From contig NZ_JAANPV010000007.1 in the NCBI RefSeq assembly GCF_011290505.1, forward strand, positions 62,001-126,000: 64,000 bases of DNA, given 5' to 3'. This DNA comes from Paenalcaligenes suwonensis (GTDB lineage: Bacteria > Pseudomonadota > Gammaproteobacteria > Burkholderiales > Burkholderiaceae_B). The position numbers were made by a program, and so were the translations under genes. Below are positions 56,785-64,000 of the stretch, piece by piece. The notes below the pieces were generated by a model. The model was not told where the DNA came from. It saw only the letters and a program-made list of their open reading frames with translations, and did no database searches. Numbering within the stretch: the first letter of the stretch is position 1; each line of letters starts with the position of its first letter.

Positions 56785-57879
56785 GTGAGTCAGTTGTCGG
56801 GACCGGAAGTAAAAAGCAGTGATTCGTTGATGTTGGACTATGTCAAAGCGCTGGGCATTATTAGCGTTGTGATTGGTCACTATCCGGGCGACCCCTTTTT
56901 GTTCTTCAAGCCCTATGTCTACCACATGCCGCTGTTTTTCTTTTTGGGCGGAGTGCTGTTGAACACGCGTAGAAGCCTACTGTCGCACTCGGCTAACCTC
57001 ATCAAAAAACACCTCTCGTACATTGTGATGGTGTACCTGCTGTTAGCCCTGATCTTTGCGATTTTGCACCAGCTTTATCCTATTGCTTACACCAGCTTAT
57101 GGCGTGGCAATGTGTTGGATTCGGTGCTCTACCCTATAGAGCAAAGCTTTCATGGCGGCAGCTACTTCTTTGTAGGCTGGTTTTTGTTTGCCTACGCCAT
57201 TGTGTCGCTACTGTGCTTTATCGTGGTGAATGTGCTGGTCAAAGCACTAAGCTCGCCTACACAGGTGCAAGCGGCCGTATTGATGGTTGCCTTACTGCTG
57301 GGCTATGCCGGTATGGATTATGTGGCAGATCTTTACCAAGCCTCCAAGCTTTTTTACCTCAACCTGCTCGCGCAAGTGCTGGTGGGGTCTTCTTTTTTCT
57401 TACTAGGCTACGCAGGCAAACACCTCATCATGAAACACAGCGGCTTCTACAGCTTTATTGCTGCCTTTGTGTTGATTTACCTGATGTCGCAATACGATGT
57501 GCTAGAGCCCTTAGTCATTGCCTGGAGCAAATACCAAGTGAGCTTTGTGTTTCAAACCTTAACGGCCTTAGCAGGTATTGTGGCAGTGTTTTCTATTGCA
57601 AAAATCATTGCCCATTACCAGCACATCCCCCTGTTAAAGCACATAGGCCAGCAATCTAAACCCATTATGTCGTATCACATACTGGCTTTTGTGCTGCTAG
57701 ATATTATATTCTCGTGGTTTGGGCTATGGGATTTGCATAACACCAAGGCCCTCAACCACTATTACAGCGAATTCACATGGCCCATCTACATAGGGCTGGG
57801 TGTTGCCATTCCCATGTGTCTGCACGCCGCATACCAGCACACCAAGCACAAACTCCCGCTGCTAACACCTAAGGCTTAA
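56785..57879 (+). CDS. Acyltransferase-3 family membrane protein
   Basis: About 361-364 residues with roughly ten helices. The N-terminal DSLMLDYVKALGIISVVIGHYPGD contains the Arg/Lys-rich start and conserved His of acyltransferase-3 proteins, followed by YVYHMPLFFFLGGVLLNTRRS, typical of the family. These move acetyl or other acyl groups onto surface sugars. The open frame begins at GTG 56785, but TTG 56794, five bases after AAGGTGAG, may be the true start; ATG 56830 is too late for the conserved start. No polysaccharide cluster is near. Confidence 0.85.
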   Translation: MSQLSGPEVKSSDSLMLDYVKALGIISVVIGHYPGDPFLFFKPYVYHMPLFFFLGGVLLNTRRSLLSHSANLIKKHLSYIVMVYLLLALIFAILHQLYPIAYTSLWRGNVLDSVLYPIEQSFHGGSYFFVGWFLFAYAIVSLLCFIVVNVLVKALSSPTQVQAAVLMVALLLGYAGMDYVADLYQASKLFYLNLLAQVLVGSSFFLLGYAGKHLIMKHSGFYSFIAAFVLIYLMSQYDVLEPLVIAWSKYQVSFVFQTLTALAGIVAVFSIAKIIAHYQHIPLLKHIGQQSKPIMSYHILAFVLLDIIFSWFGLWDLHNTKALNHYYSEFTWPIYIGLGVAIPMCLHAAYQHTKHKLPLLTPKA

Positions 57880-57958
57880 GATTTGGCACTACCGGATCCT
57901 ACGACGGGCACGTAACATTTTCTCTCTGCCTGCGCGTCCACCGGTAATTTTTAGTAGA

Positions 57959-57996
57959 CTAAGGCGGCGCTACCATTCTGGTAAACGCCGTCTTAG
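57959..57996 (+). other. Long stem-loop before the ClsC-like gene
   Basis: An 11-bp outer stem (57959-57969 with 57986-57996, one G.T pair) and a 5-bp inner stem (57971-57975 with 57979-57983) form one extended hairpin between two co-directional genes. No U-run follows, so it may be a processing or mRNA-end stabilising element rather than a classical terminator. Confidence 0.45.
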
Positions 57997-58046
57997 GCCA
58001 AACGTTATGCCGGCCACCACGCCACGCTTGCAGACTGCCTCACCAC

Positions 58047-59609
58047 ATGATCAGACAGGGATACTTCACACCACGCAATGCTCTGTTGCTTCTAACAGCC
58101 GGAATCCTGTCTGCCTGCCACTTACCAGCGACGGAGAACAAAACGGTTTCACACGCGTTTTTACAACAAGAGACTCACGACACCCTATTGGGCAGAGGGC
58201 TGCAGCCTCAAATCGCTGCGCACCCTAATTTATCAGGTGTAGTGCCACTACCAGACCCTATAGATGCGTTTGCCTCTCGCATTTTGCTCATTGCCTCCGC
58301 CCAACGTAGCGTGGATGTGCAGTACTACATTTGGCGTGACGACATTACAGGCAACTTACTGCTTTATGCGCTACACGAGGCAGCCAAACGTAATGTACGT
58401 ATACGTCTGCTCATTGACGATAATGGCACCAGTGGTTTAGACGAAAAACTGGCCTTACTCAATGCCGAACCCAACGTCGAAGTCCGGCTATTTAATCCTT
58501 TTCCGTTTCGCACCTTTAAACAACTGGGCTTCCTGACGGACTTTAGTCGTCTCAATCGGCGTATGCACAATAAGTCGCTCACCGTAGATGGCCAAGCCAC
58601 TATTGTTGGCGGACGCAATATTGGCGATGAGTATTTCGGCGCTACCCAAGGCGTGGCCTTTGCTGACCTTGATGTCATGGTGGTAGGCCCGGTAGTAGAT
58701 GATGTTTCTACCGACTTTGACCGCTACTGGAATCACCAAGCCGCCTATCCCATAGAGCAGTTGGTGGATACACCCAATCAGAAAACTGCCGACATGCTAC
58801 TTTCTGAGGAAAGTAATACGGCACGCATACCGCAAGCCCAAGCATACGTGGAACGCATTGCGCACTCCTCTTTTGTAGAAAGTATGCTGGCTGGAACACT
58901 CGCGTTTCAGTGGGTACCCGTCACCATGGTTAGCGATGACCCCGATAAAGTGCAGGGCAACGCACAGCACGAAACCATGTTGATGCCTAGGTTGTTAGAA
59001 ATACTAGGTGAGCCCACAACATCCATAGACTTGGTATCACCCTACTTCGTCCCCACAGAGCACGGCGTAGAAGCCTTTGCCGCCTTAGCCAAACAAGGCG
59101 TACGATTACGCATACTCACTAACGCTATGGAAGCCACCGATGTATTGCCTGTACACGCTGGCTATGCCAAATACCGTCTACCGTTGTTGCAACAAGGCGT
59201 AGCCTTGTATGAAATGCGGCGTGAAGGCGGCAAAGACGAAGATAGAGCTAAAGAAAAAGCAGGCCCATTTGGTAGCTCTGGCTCTAGCTTGCACGCTAAA
59301 ACCTTTGCTGTCGATGGTAAACGTGCATTTGTAGGCTCGTTTAATTTTGACCCTCGCTCGGCTGTACTCAATACAGAGCTAGGTTTTGTGATCGAAAGCG
59401 AAAGTATGGCTCACGCGATTACGGATGCTTTTGATCACAGCATTCCCTACTACGCCTACGAGCTTGCTGTAGAAAAAAATAACGATTTAGTGTGGATCAG
59501 CCAAACCGCTGAAGGCCCCCAAACCCAAACCACCGAACCGTCGTCCACATTCTTCAAACGCTTGTACATAGGCTTTCTGTCGTTGTTACCCATAGAGTCA
59601 CTGCTATAA
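58047..59609 (+). CDS. clsC: Phospholipase D-family lipoprotein, ClsC-like cardiolipin synthase
   Basis: 520 residues. A lipobox LSAC (Cys 24) ends the signal peptide, so it is probably a membrane-anchored lipoprotein. Two HKD catalytic motifs are complete: HNKSLTVDGQATIVGGRN at residue 174 and HAKTFAVDGKRAFVGSFN at residue 416. SVDVQYYIWRDDITGNLL near 88 is usual for the YmdC/ClsC group, which makes cardiolipin from phosphatidylethanolamine and phosphatidylglycerol. It ends in a strong terminator whose sequence is part of a 35-bp direct repeat. Confidence 0.87.
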   Translation: MIRQGYFTPRNALLLLTAGILSACHLPATENKTVSHAFLQQETHDTLLGRGLQPQIAAHPNLSGVVPLPDPIDAFASRILLIASAQRSVDVQYYIWRDDITGNLLLYALHEAAKRNVRIRLLIDDNGTSGLDEKLALLNAEPNVEVRLFNPFPFRTFKQLGFLTDFSRLNRRMHNKSLTVDGQATIVGGRNIGDEYFGATQGVAFADLDVMVVGPVVDDVSTDFDRYWNHQAAYPIEQLVDTPNQKTADMLLSEESNTARIPQAQAYVERIAHSSFVESMLAGTLAFQWVPVTMVSDDPDKVQGNAQHETMLMPRLLEILGEPTTSIDLVSPYFVPTEHGVEAFAALAKQGVRLRILTNAMEATDVLPVHAGYAKYRLPLLQQGVALYEMRREGGKDEDRAKEKAGPFGSSGSSLHAKTFAVDGKRAFVGSFNFDPRSAVLNTELGFVIESESMAHAITDAFDHSIPYYAYELAVEKNNDLVWISQTAEGPQTQTTEPSSTFFKRLYIGFLSLLPIESLL

Positions 59610-59629
59610 AAAAAGCCTAGACAGCAGCA
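59595..59629 (+). repeat. 35-bp direct repeat, copy 1
   Basis: Begins in the last codons of the ClsC-like gene (GAGTCACTGCTATAA) and runs through the A-run and left arm of its terminator. An identical copy lies at 60563-60597, 968 bp downstream, after the broken SDR gene. Confidence 0.9.
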
Positions 59630-59645
59630 TCTCTAGGCCTTTTTT
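59611..59645 (+). terminator. Terminator of the ClsC-like gene
   Basis: A 7-bp stem GCCTAGA/TCTAGGC (59615-59621 with 59632-59638) is followed by six T. Confidence 0.85.
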
Positions 59646-59809
59646 GTTGCGCATACCTCACCTAGCCCTCAATAGATACGAATCGCAAGAACCGGAGTGT
59701 TGAACAAAAACCTACCGTCTATGCTTTCGTTTAGGTCACCTACCGATTTGGTGGCCTTAACTACACTATCTTTGAGGTGTTCCACATGATCGAAAAAGAC
59801 GGCAACTGG

Positions 59810-60558
59810 ATGGGGTTGAAAAACAAATCCATCATCATCACTGCAGCAAGCAGCGGTATAGGTGCAGCGGCAGTGCGGCTGAAGGTGCCAATGTAATGCT
59901 CGGCGCACGTCGCTCAGCAGAGCTAGAGACCCTTGCGAATACCATTAATAATGGCCCAGGCCGCGCTATTTTTTTAGCGGGCGACGTCAAAGACGAAGGC
60001 TATGCTGAGGCTCTGGTCCAGCTCGCCACTCAGGAGTTCGGTGGATTGGATGGTGCTTTCAACAATGCCGGGATCATGGGGACGATGGAGTCTGCTCAAC
60101 ACATGGAACTCGACAACTGGCACGATGTCATTGCTGTCAATCTCACTGCTGCATTCCTTGCCGCAAAAGCGCAAATACCTGCATTACGAAAGCGAGGTGG
60201 CGGCTCCCTTGTTTTCACGTCATCCTTTGTGGGCTACAGCAATGGCGGCATGCCAGGCATGGGCGCCTATGCGGCATCCAAAGCTGGCCTGATAGGATTA
60301 GCGCAGTCCCTTGCATCTGATCACGCAGCGGAAGGTATTAGAATCAATACACTATTACCCGGAGGAACGATCACATCGATGGGAAACGAAGGCGGCTCGG
60401 ACGCCATGGATTTTATTGCGAAACTCCACCCCATGAAGCGGATGGCGAGCGCACAAGAAATCGCTCAGGCCGCCCTTTTTCTCCTTTCCTACAGATCAAG
60501 CTTTATGACGGGTAGCCCCATGATCGTCGATGGCGGTATGTCGGTCCGACTGACCTAG
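59810..60558 (+). pseudogene. Short-chain dehydrogenase/reductase, frameshifted near the N-terminus
   Basis: From ATG 59810 the frame reads MGLKNKSIIITAASSGIGAAAV, a normal SDR start with the TxxxSxGIG cofactor motif, but shifts and stops at 59894. The expected continuation (AAEGANVMLGARRSAELETL) lies in another frame and runs to 60558. It includes the FNNAG motif, catalytic Ser in FTSSFVG, YAASK with the catalytic Tyr and Lys, and a complete C-terminal end. A few residues after GIG appear to be deleted with loss of frame, so the cofactor site is broken unless translation restarts at ATG 59896. The gene lies inside the segment bounded by 35-bp direct repeats. Confidence 0.75.
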
Positions 60559-60562
60559 CCCC

Positions 60563-60597
60563 GAGTCACTGCTATAAAAAAAGCCTAGACAGCAGCA
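60563..60597 (+). repeat. 35-bp direct repeat, copy 2
   Basis: Identical over 35 bp to 59595-59629, including a seven-A run. Here it does not end an open reading frame: it is a copy of the 3' end of the ClsC-like gene without the gene. Together with copy 1 it brackets the SDR segment. Confidence 0.9.
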
Positions 60598-60614
60598 CCG
60601 TCTAGGCTTTTCTC
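60576..60614. terminator. Terminator between the SDR remnant and tctA
   Basis: The second repeat copy gives a stem AAGCCTAGAC/GTCTAGGCTT (60581-60590 with 60600-60609) with A before and T after. It can serve both the SDR remnant and tctA on the other strand. Confidence 0.75.
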
Positions 60615-60629
60615 TCTTGCCAATACTGT

Positions 60630-62156
60630 TTAGTCTTCTGTAGTAATCGCTGCCTTGCGTTTCGCAAAATAGCGCAGCAACATAGGGCCAACACTCACTA
60701 ATACCGCGGCAATCCATAGCCCAATAGACACTGGGCTACTAAACAAGATACCAATTTCACCGTCAGTGATAGACAGCGCACGACGTAAGTTTTGCTCCAT
60801 CATATTGCCTAACACTACGCCAAGCACCATAGGCGCCATCGGTACATCCAGCTTGCGCAAGAAGTAACCAATCACCCCAATTCCCACCACCATCATCAAA
60901 TCAAAGGTAGTGCCATTTAGCGCATACACCCCGATGTAACTAATCGCCAATACACCCGGTACCAACAAACGGGGCGGTATAGCCAGCATGGCCGCAAATA
61001 CTCGTACCATCGGCACGTTCATCATAAACAGCATGACGTTAGCGACCATCAACGAGGCAATTAAGCCCCATACAATTTGCGGCTGTGCCTCAAACAAAAC
61101 AGGCCCAGGAGTAATGTTGTAGAGCGTTAGCGCCCCCATCATTACGGCAGTAGTACCTGAGCCCGGTACACCCAGCGTCAGCATAGGGATAAAAGAACCG
61201 GTTGCCGCACTGTTGTTAGCAGATTCTGGAGCGGCCAACCCACGCATATCCCCCTTACCAAAACACGCATCAGGGTCTTTACCTTCTATGTATTTCTTCT
61301 CGTTAGCGTACGCTACGGCTGACGCTACGCTAGCTCCTGCGCCGGGCAAAATACCAATAAAAAAGCCCATCAAACCGCCACGTACTGTACTCCACCAGGT
61401 AAAGGCCAACTCTTTAATGTTAAACAGCTTGCGCTTACTTTTAGGCACTTCAATGGATACACCACCCAACAGGTTTTCCAGCATTTGCAACATCTCGGCA
61501 ACCGCAAACAAACCAATCACTACGACGACAAAATCAATGCCATCCGCCAGATTAGGAATATCAAAACTGTAGCGGTACACACCCGAGTTGGCATCCACAC
61601 CTACCGTGGAGATAAACAGCCCCAGCATTGCGGCCAAAATACCTTTAACCGGCTCATCCCCCAGCAAACTGGTTAGCGCACAAAAGGCAAATACCATCAG
61701 CACAAAATACTCTGCGGGGCCAAACGCCACCGCCCAATTGGCTAATAACGGTGCCAGCAGCACTATCCCAAAAATCGCAATTGCTGATCCAATAAACGAC
61801 GCAAACGCCGACAATGACAACGCTACGCTGGCTAAGCCTTTACGTGCTAAGGGGTAGCCGTCCAGTGTGGTCATGACCGCCGCCGCTTCACCTGGCACGT
61901 TGATCAAAATAGAGGTAATACGTCCACCGTATTCAGCCCCCACATACACAGCAGCCAGCAAAATCAGGGCAGATTCCGGTGGCAGCTTCATGGCAAAAGC
62001 GATAGGCACTAACATTGCCACACCGTTAATAGGCCCCAAACCAGGCAACACGCCAACAATAGTACCGATGAACGAGCCTATAGCTGCCACCAATAGGTTT
62101 ATGCCCGAAAACGCGACGCCAAAACCTATGCCCAAATACGTTAAGGTATCACTCAT
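60630..62156 (-). CDS. tctA: Tripartite tricarboxylate transporter large membrane subunit TctA
   Basis: 508 residues from ATG 62156, seven bases after AGGAG and overlapping the tctB stop (ATGA); a Met two codons earlier is too near the ribosome site. There are about 11-12 helices. Family marks are IVGVLPGLGPINGVAMLVPIAF near residue 38, GGRITSILINVPGEAAAVMTTLDG near 80, and GILPGAGASVASAVAYANEKK. It forms the channel of the TctCBA importer for citrate or related carboxylates. Confidence 0.94.
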   Translation of the reverse strand: MSDTLTYLGIGFGVAFSGINLLVAAIGSFIGTIVGVLPGLGPINGVAMLVPIAFAMKLPPESALILLAAVYVGAEYGGRITSILINVPGEAAAVMTTLDGYPLARKGLASVALSLSAFASFIGSAIAIFGIVLLAPLLANWAVAFGPAEYFVLMVFAFCALTSLLGDEPVKGILAAMLGLFISTVGVDANSGVYRYSFDIPNLADGIDFVVVVIGLFAVAEMLQMLENLLGGVSIEVPKSKRKLFNIKELAFTWWSTVRGGLMGFFIGILPGAGASVASAVAYANEKKYIEGKDPDACFGKGDMRGLAAPESANNSAATGSFIPMLTLGVPGSGTTAVMMGALTLYNITPGPVLFEAQPQIVWGLIASLMVANVMLFMMNVPMVRVFAAMLAIPPRLLVPGVLAISYIGVYALNGTTFDLMMVVGIGVIGYFLRKLDVPMAPMVLGVVLGNMMEQNLRRALSITDGEIGILFSSPVSIGLWIAAVLVSVGPMLLRYFAKRKAAITTED

Positions 62157-62599
62157 AGCCATTCTCCTAAGATGCCATGCGGCAAGACTACGTCTAAGGC
62201 CAAGTCAAACAACAAGAACAAGCCCACACCCATACCTACACCACCTATTACGGCTTGCTTCCATGAAGCGCCAAATAAGCGCCCCACTACAATGGCCATC
62301 AACGCCGTTGCGACAATAAAGCCTAGCCATTGAAACAGCCATGCATACGCTGCCAACACACCCACCATCGCCACAATACGTGCTGTAGCACCTGGGGGAT
62401 TAGCCGCCACTTCGCCACCACCTTTCACAATCAATCTCAACCCACAGAGGGCAATAATGAATGCCAAAAGTAACGGGAAAGCCTTAGGCCCTACAGGCTC
62501 GTACGAAAATGGCGGCTCTAAGTCATAACCGAAAGCCGTAATTAAGGCGGCAAAAACCAGCGCGCTCACACCTAGCACGCGATTATTTAGCGTTATCAT
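62153..62599 (-). CDS. tctB: Tripartite tricarboxylate transporter small membrane subunit TctB
   Basis: 148 residues with four helices, the usual TctB size and layout. FSYEPVGPKAFPLLLAFIIALCGLRLI near residue 33 is the family segment. It overlaps tctA by 4 bp and is separated from tctC by a hairpin terminator. Confidence 0.9.
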   Translation of the reverse strand: MITLNNRVLGVSALVFAALITAFGYDLEPPFSYEPVGPKAFPLLLAFIIALCGLRLIVKGGGEVAANPPGATARIVAMVGVLAAYAWLFQWLGFIVATALMAIVVGRLFGASWKQAVIGGVGMGVGLFLLFDLALDVVLPHGILGEWL

Positions 62600-62637
62600 G
62601 AAGATCTCCTGATCCTCCCGCCCTCGTGTGGCAGGAT

Positions 62638-62669
62638 AAAAAGAGGCCCGGCAATAGCGATACCGGGCC
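62638..62669 (-). terminator. Hairpin terminator between tctC and tctB
   Basis: A 7-bp GC stem GGCCCGG/CCGGGCC (62645-62651 with 62663-62669) is followed on the minus strand by five U. Lying inside the operon 14 bp after the tctC stop, it should let tctC be made in excess over the membrane subunits. Confidence 0.8.
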
Positions 62670-62683
62670 CAAGGGGGTCAGAG

Positions 62684-63679
62684 TTATTTTTTGATCAGAC
62701 CAAAAGAGTCGGCCAACTCACGATACTCCACCACTTGGTCTTTCACGTAAGTGTCCAGCTCTGCGCCTGTCATATTGAATGGGAACAGCCCTTGTTGTTG
62801 CTGTAATTGTGCAAATTCGGGGCTTTGCATCAATGTATCGAAAGCTGCCACCCACCACTGATATTGCTCGTCAGAGACTTTTGGCCCCACGTAAAAGCCG
62901 CGGATAATTGGCCATTCAATATCAAAGCCCTGCTCTTTTGCCGTTGGCACAGCGGCCAACGCACCATCTAAGCGTTTATCGTTAAAAACGGCCAGTACTC
63001 GTATAGGAGCACCACCTTCTAACATGGTATAGGCTTCGGCTGCATCACCCATATAGGCTTGGATATGACCACCGCGCAAAGCAGTCATCGCCTCACCACC
63101 ACCTTCAAACGCCACAAAACGCATTCTGCGGAAGTCCACATCGGCTGCGCGTGCCGTTAAGGCCGCCTTCATCCAATCTTGTCCACCCACAGAACCGCCT
63201 GCCCCTAATACAATTTTGGTTGGGTCGGCTTTAAATGCAGCCATCAACGAACCCAAATCTTGGAATGGCGAATCATCACGCACAATCGCCACGCCGTAGT
63301 CACTACCAATAGAAGCCACCCAACGCACATCGTTTTCAGAGTACTTACCAAACTTGCCTTGAGCCAAGTTCAATAAGGAGCCACCCGAAAAAGCGGTAAT
63401 AGCATTAGGATCGCTCGCGCGCTGCGCCACAATGTGGTTATAGGCTACAGCCCCTACACCACCTGGCATATAAATCGTGCGCATGGGGTTTTCCAACCCA
63501 CCAGTTTCTAGAAATCCATTCACTGCCACACGACACGTTAGGTCAAAACCACCACCCGGTTGTGCCGGAGCAATACATTCAGGCTTAGACGGTTGTTGAG
63601 CCTGTACCGCCATCGCCAGACCACTTAAGCCAATCATGCTGCTTACCAGCAGCGTACGAAGCGTAGTGCGTGTTGCCAT
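62684..63679 (-). CDS. tctC: Tripartite tricarboxylate transporter substrate-binding protein TctC
   Basis: 331 residues from ATG 63679, preceded by GGAGATGA; the frame to 63745 is not coding. A signal peptide ends near AVQAQ. The mature part has IAPAQPGGGFDLTCR near residue 43, VLGAGGSVGGQDWM near 165, and a C-terminal end typical of the family; it is nearer to the TctC citrate-binding group than to the many Bug orphans. It captures the carboxylate in the periplasm. The kinase gene upstream probably controls it. Confidence 0.9.
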   Translation of the reverse strand: MATRTTLRTLLVSSMIGLSGLAMAVQAQQPSKPECIAPAQPGGGFDLTCRVAVNGFLETGGLENPMRTIYMPGGVGAVAYNHIVAQRASDPNAITAFSGGSLLNLAQGKFGKYSENDVRWVASIGSDYGVAIVRDDSPFQDLGSLMAAFKADPTKIVLGAGGSVGGQDWMKAALTARAADVDFRRMRFVAFEGGGEAMTALRGGHIQAYMGDAAEAYTMLEGGAPIRVLAVFNDKRLDGALAAVPTAKEQGFDIEWPIIRGFYVGPKVSDEQYQWWVAAFDTLMQSPEFAQLQQQQGLFPFNMTGAELDTYVKDQVVEYRELADSFGLIKK

Positions 63680-63790
63680 GTCATCTCCAGATAGTCCATC
63701 GTTGTTGTAGTACACGCACCTTAACGTAGCGAAGCTTTCACTCACCTTTCAGTTTATGCAGTATTTGCTACCAACAAGGGTATTCCCCAA

Positions 63791-64000
63791 TCATTTAAGT
63801 AATAAAGGTGCAGGGTAAAAGCGCAACTCAATCACTAAACCCTTTTCATCTTTTCCCATTGAAAGGTGCATGCTAGCGTGGTGTAGATGTGCTGTGGCCT
63901 GCACAATCGCCAAGCCTAATCCTGAACCTTGTTGTGCTTTACCAGCTTCGCCGCGCCTAAATCTATGGCCTGCTTTAGCCCTATCGGCTTCACTCATACC
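63791..64000 (-). CDS. Sensor histidine kinase C-terminus, TctE-like (partial)
   Basis: Only the last 69 codons are present; the gene runs past the window end. GMSEADRAKAGHRFRRGEA and QQGSGLGLAIVQA are the F-like and G2 boxes of the HATPase domain. The place directly upstream of tctC fits TctE of the TctDE two-component system, which activates tctCBA in response to citrate. The FERF motif is changed to HRF, a small departure. Confidence 0.8.
   Translation of the reverse strand, partial: GMSEADRAKAGHRFRRGEAGKAQQGSGLGLAIVQATAHLHHASMHLSMGKDEKGLVIELRFYPAPLLLK

Noticed and set aside
56785-57659. Second plus-strand frame (57099-57659) inside the acyltransferase gene
   Set aside because: It is in another frame of a clear membrane protein gene and has an Arg/Cys-rich composition unlike a real protein.
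59669-59908. Minus-strand frame of 79 codons between the ClsC-like gene and the SDR remnant
   Set aside because: No ribosome site or family resemblance; it overlaps the clear SDR start on the other strand.
1-64000. CRISPR arrays, tRNA or rRNA genes, complete insertion sequences
   Set aside because: No regularly spaced repeats, no cloverleaf in the gaps, and no transposase-like protein were found by reading both strands.

Overview
The window is 64 kb of a proteobacterial chromosome of roughly even base composition. Gene order points to the Betaproteobacteria, most likely Alcaligenaceae. The signs are the rpsB-tsf-pyrH-frr-uppS-cdsA-dxr-rseP-bamA-skp-lpxD-fabZ-lpxA-lpxB-rnhB-rRNA methylase run, divergent map-glnD, the ppsR/ppsA pair, tmk-holB-tatD, and a TctCBA tricarboxylate transporter next to a TctE-like kinase. 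The genus cannot be fixed from sequence alone.

Positions 1-35 kb are core genome. After the tail of a GGDEF protein comes a minus-strand run mltG-tmk-holB-tatD-ankyrin-HEAT protein. It is followed by ygfZ, an enoyl-CoA hydratase-like gene, rnfH-ratA divergent from smpB, a type II NADH dehydrogenase, ppsA divergent from ppsR, and the long envelope/translation supercluster (14.3-29.7 kb). That supercluster makes ribosomal protein S2, EF-Ts, UMP kinase, ribosome recycling factor, isoprenoid and phospholipid precursors, the outer-membrane assembly machine and lipid A. map, glnD, two marC genes and a dsbB lie on the other strand.

Positions 35-41 kb are accessory. They hold a small two-helix membrane protein and a TetR/Tet(G)-like tetracycline efflux pair around one palindromic operator. 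They also hold an MFS drug transporter that appears to have lost its middle helices, a LysR regulator, a LysE exporter and an Lrp regulator.

Positions 41.3-55.4 kb are the most interesting part: a 14-gene minus-strand catabolic operon with a divergent GntR/UTRA regulator. It encodes an isochorismatase-fold amidohydrolase, two PuuE-like polysaccharide-deacetylase-fold hydrolases, a LeuC/LeuD-type hydro-lyase, a fumarate-reductase-type flavoprotein, and a five-gene Liv-type ABC importer. It ends with an isocitrate-lyase-superfamily lyase and two Asp/Glu-racemase-fold proteins that lack both catalytic cysteines. Read together this looks like uptake and stepwise breakdown of a cyclic imide, amide or hydantoin-like compound through a dicarboxylic acid. 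The substrate is unknown and the pathway is inference.

Positions 55.4-64 kb hold a CaCA-family cation exchanger behind what looks like a yybP-ykoY manganese riboswitch, an acyltransferase-3 membrane protein and a ClsC-like phospholipase D. Next is a 968-bp segment bounded by 35-bp perfect direct repeats and carrying a broken SDR gene. The window ends with tctC-tctB-tctA and the C-terminus of a TctE-like sensor kinase. I saw no tRNA, rRNA, CRISPR array or complete insertion sequence.
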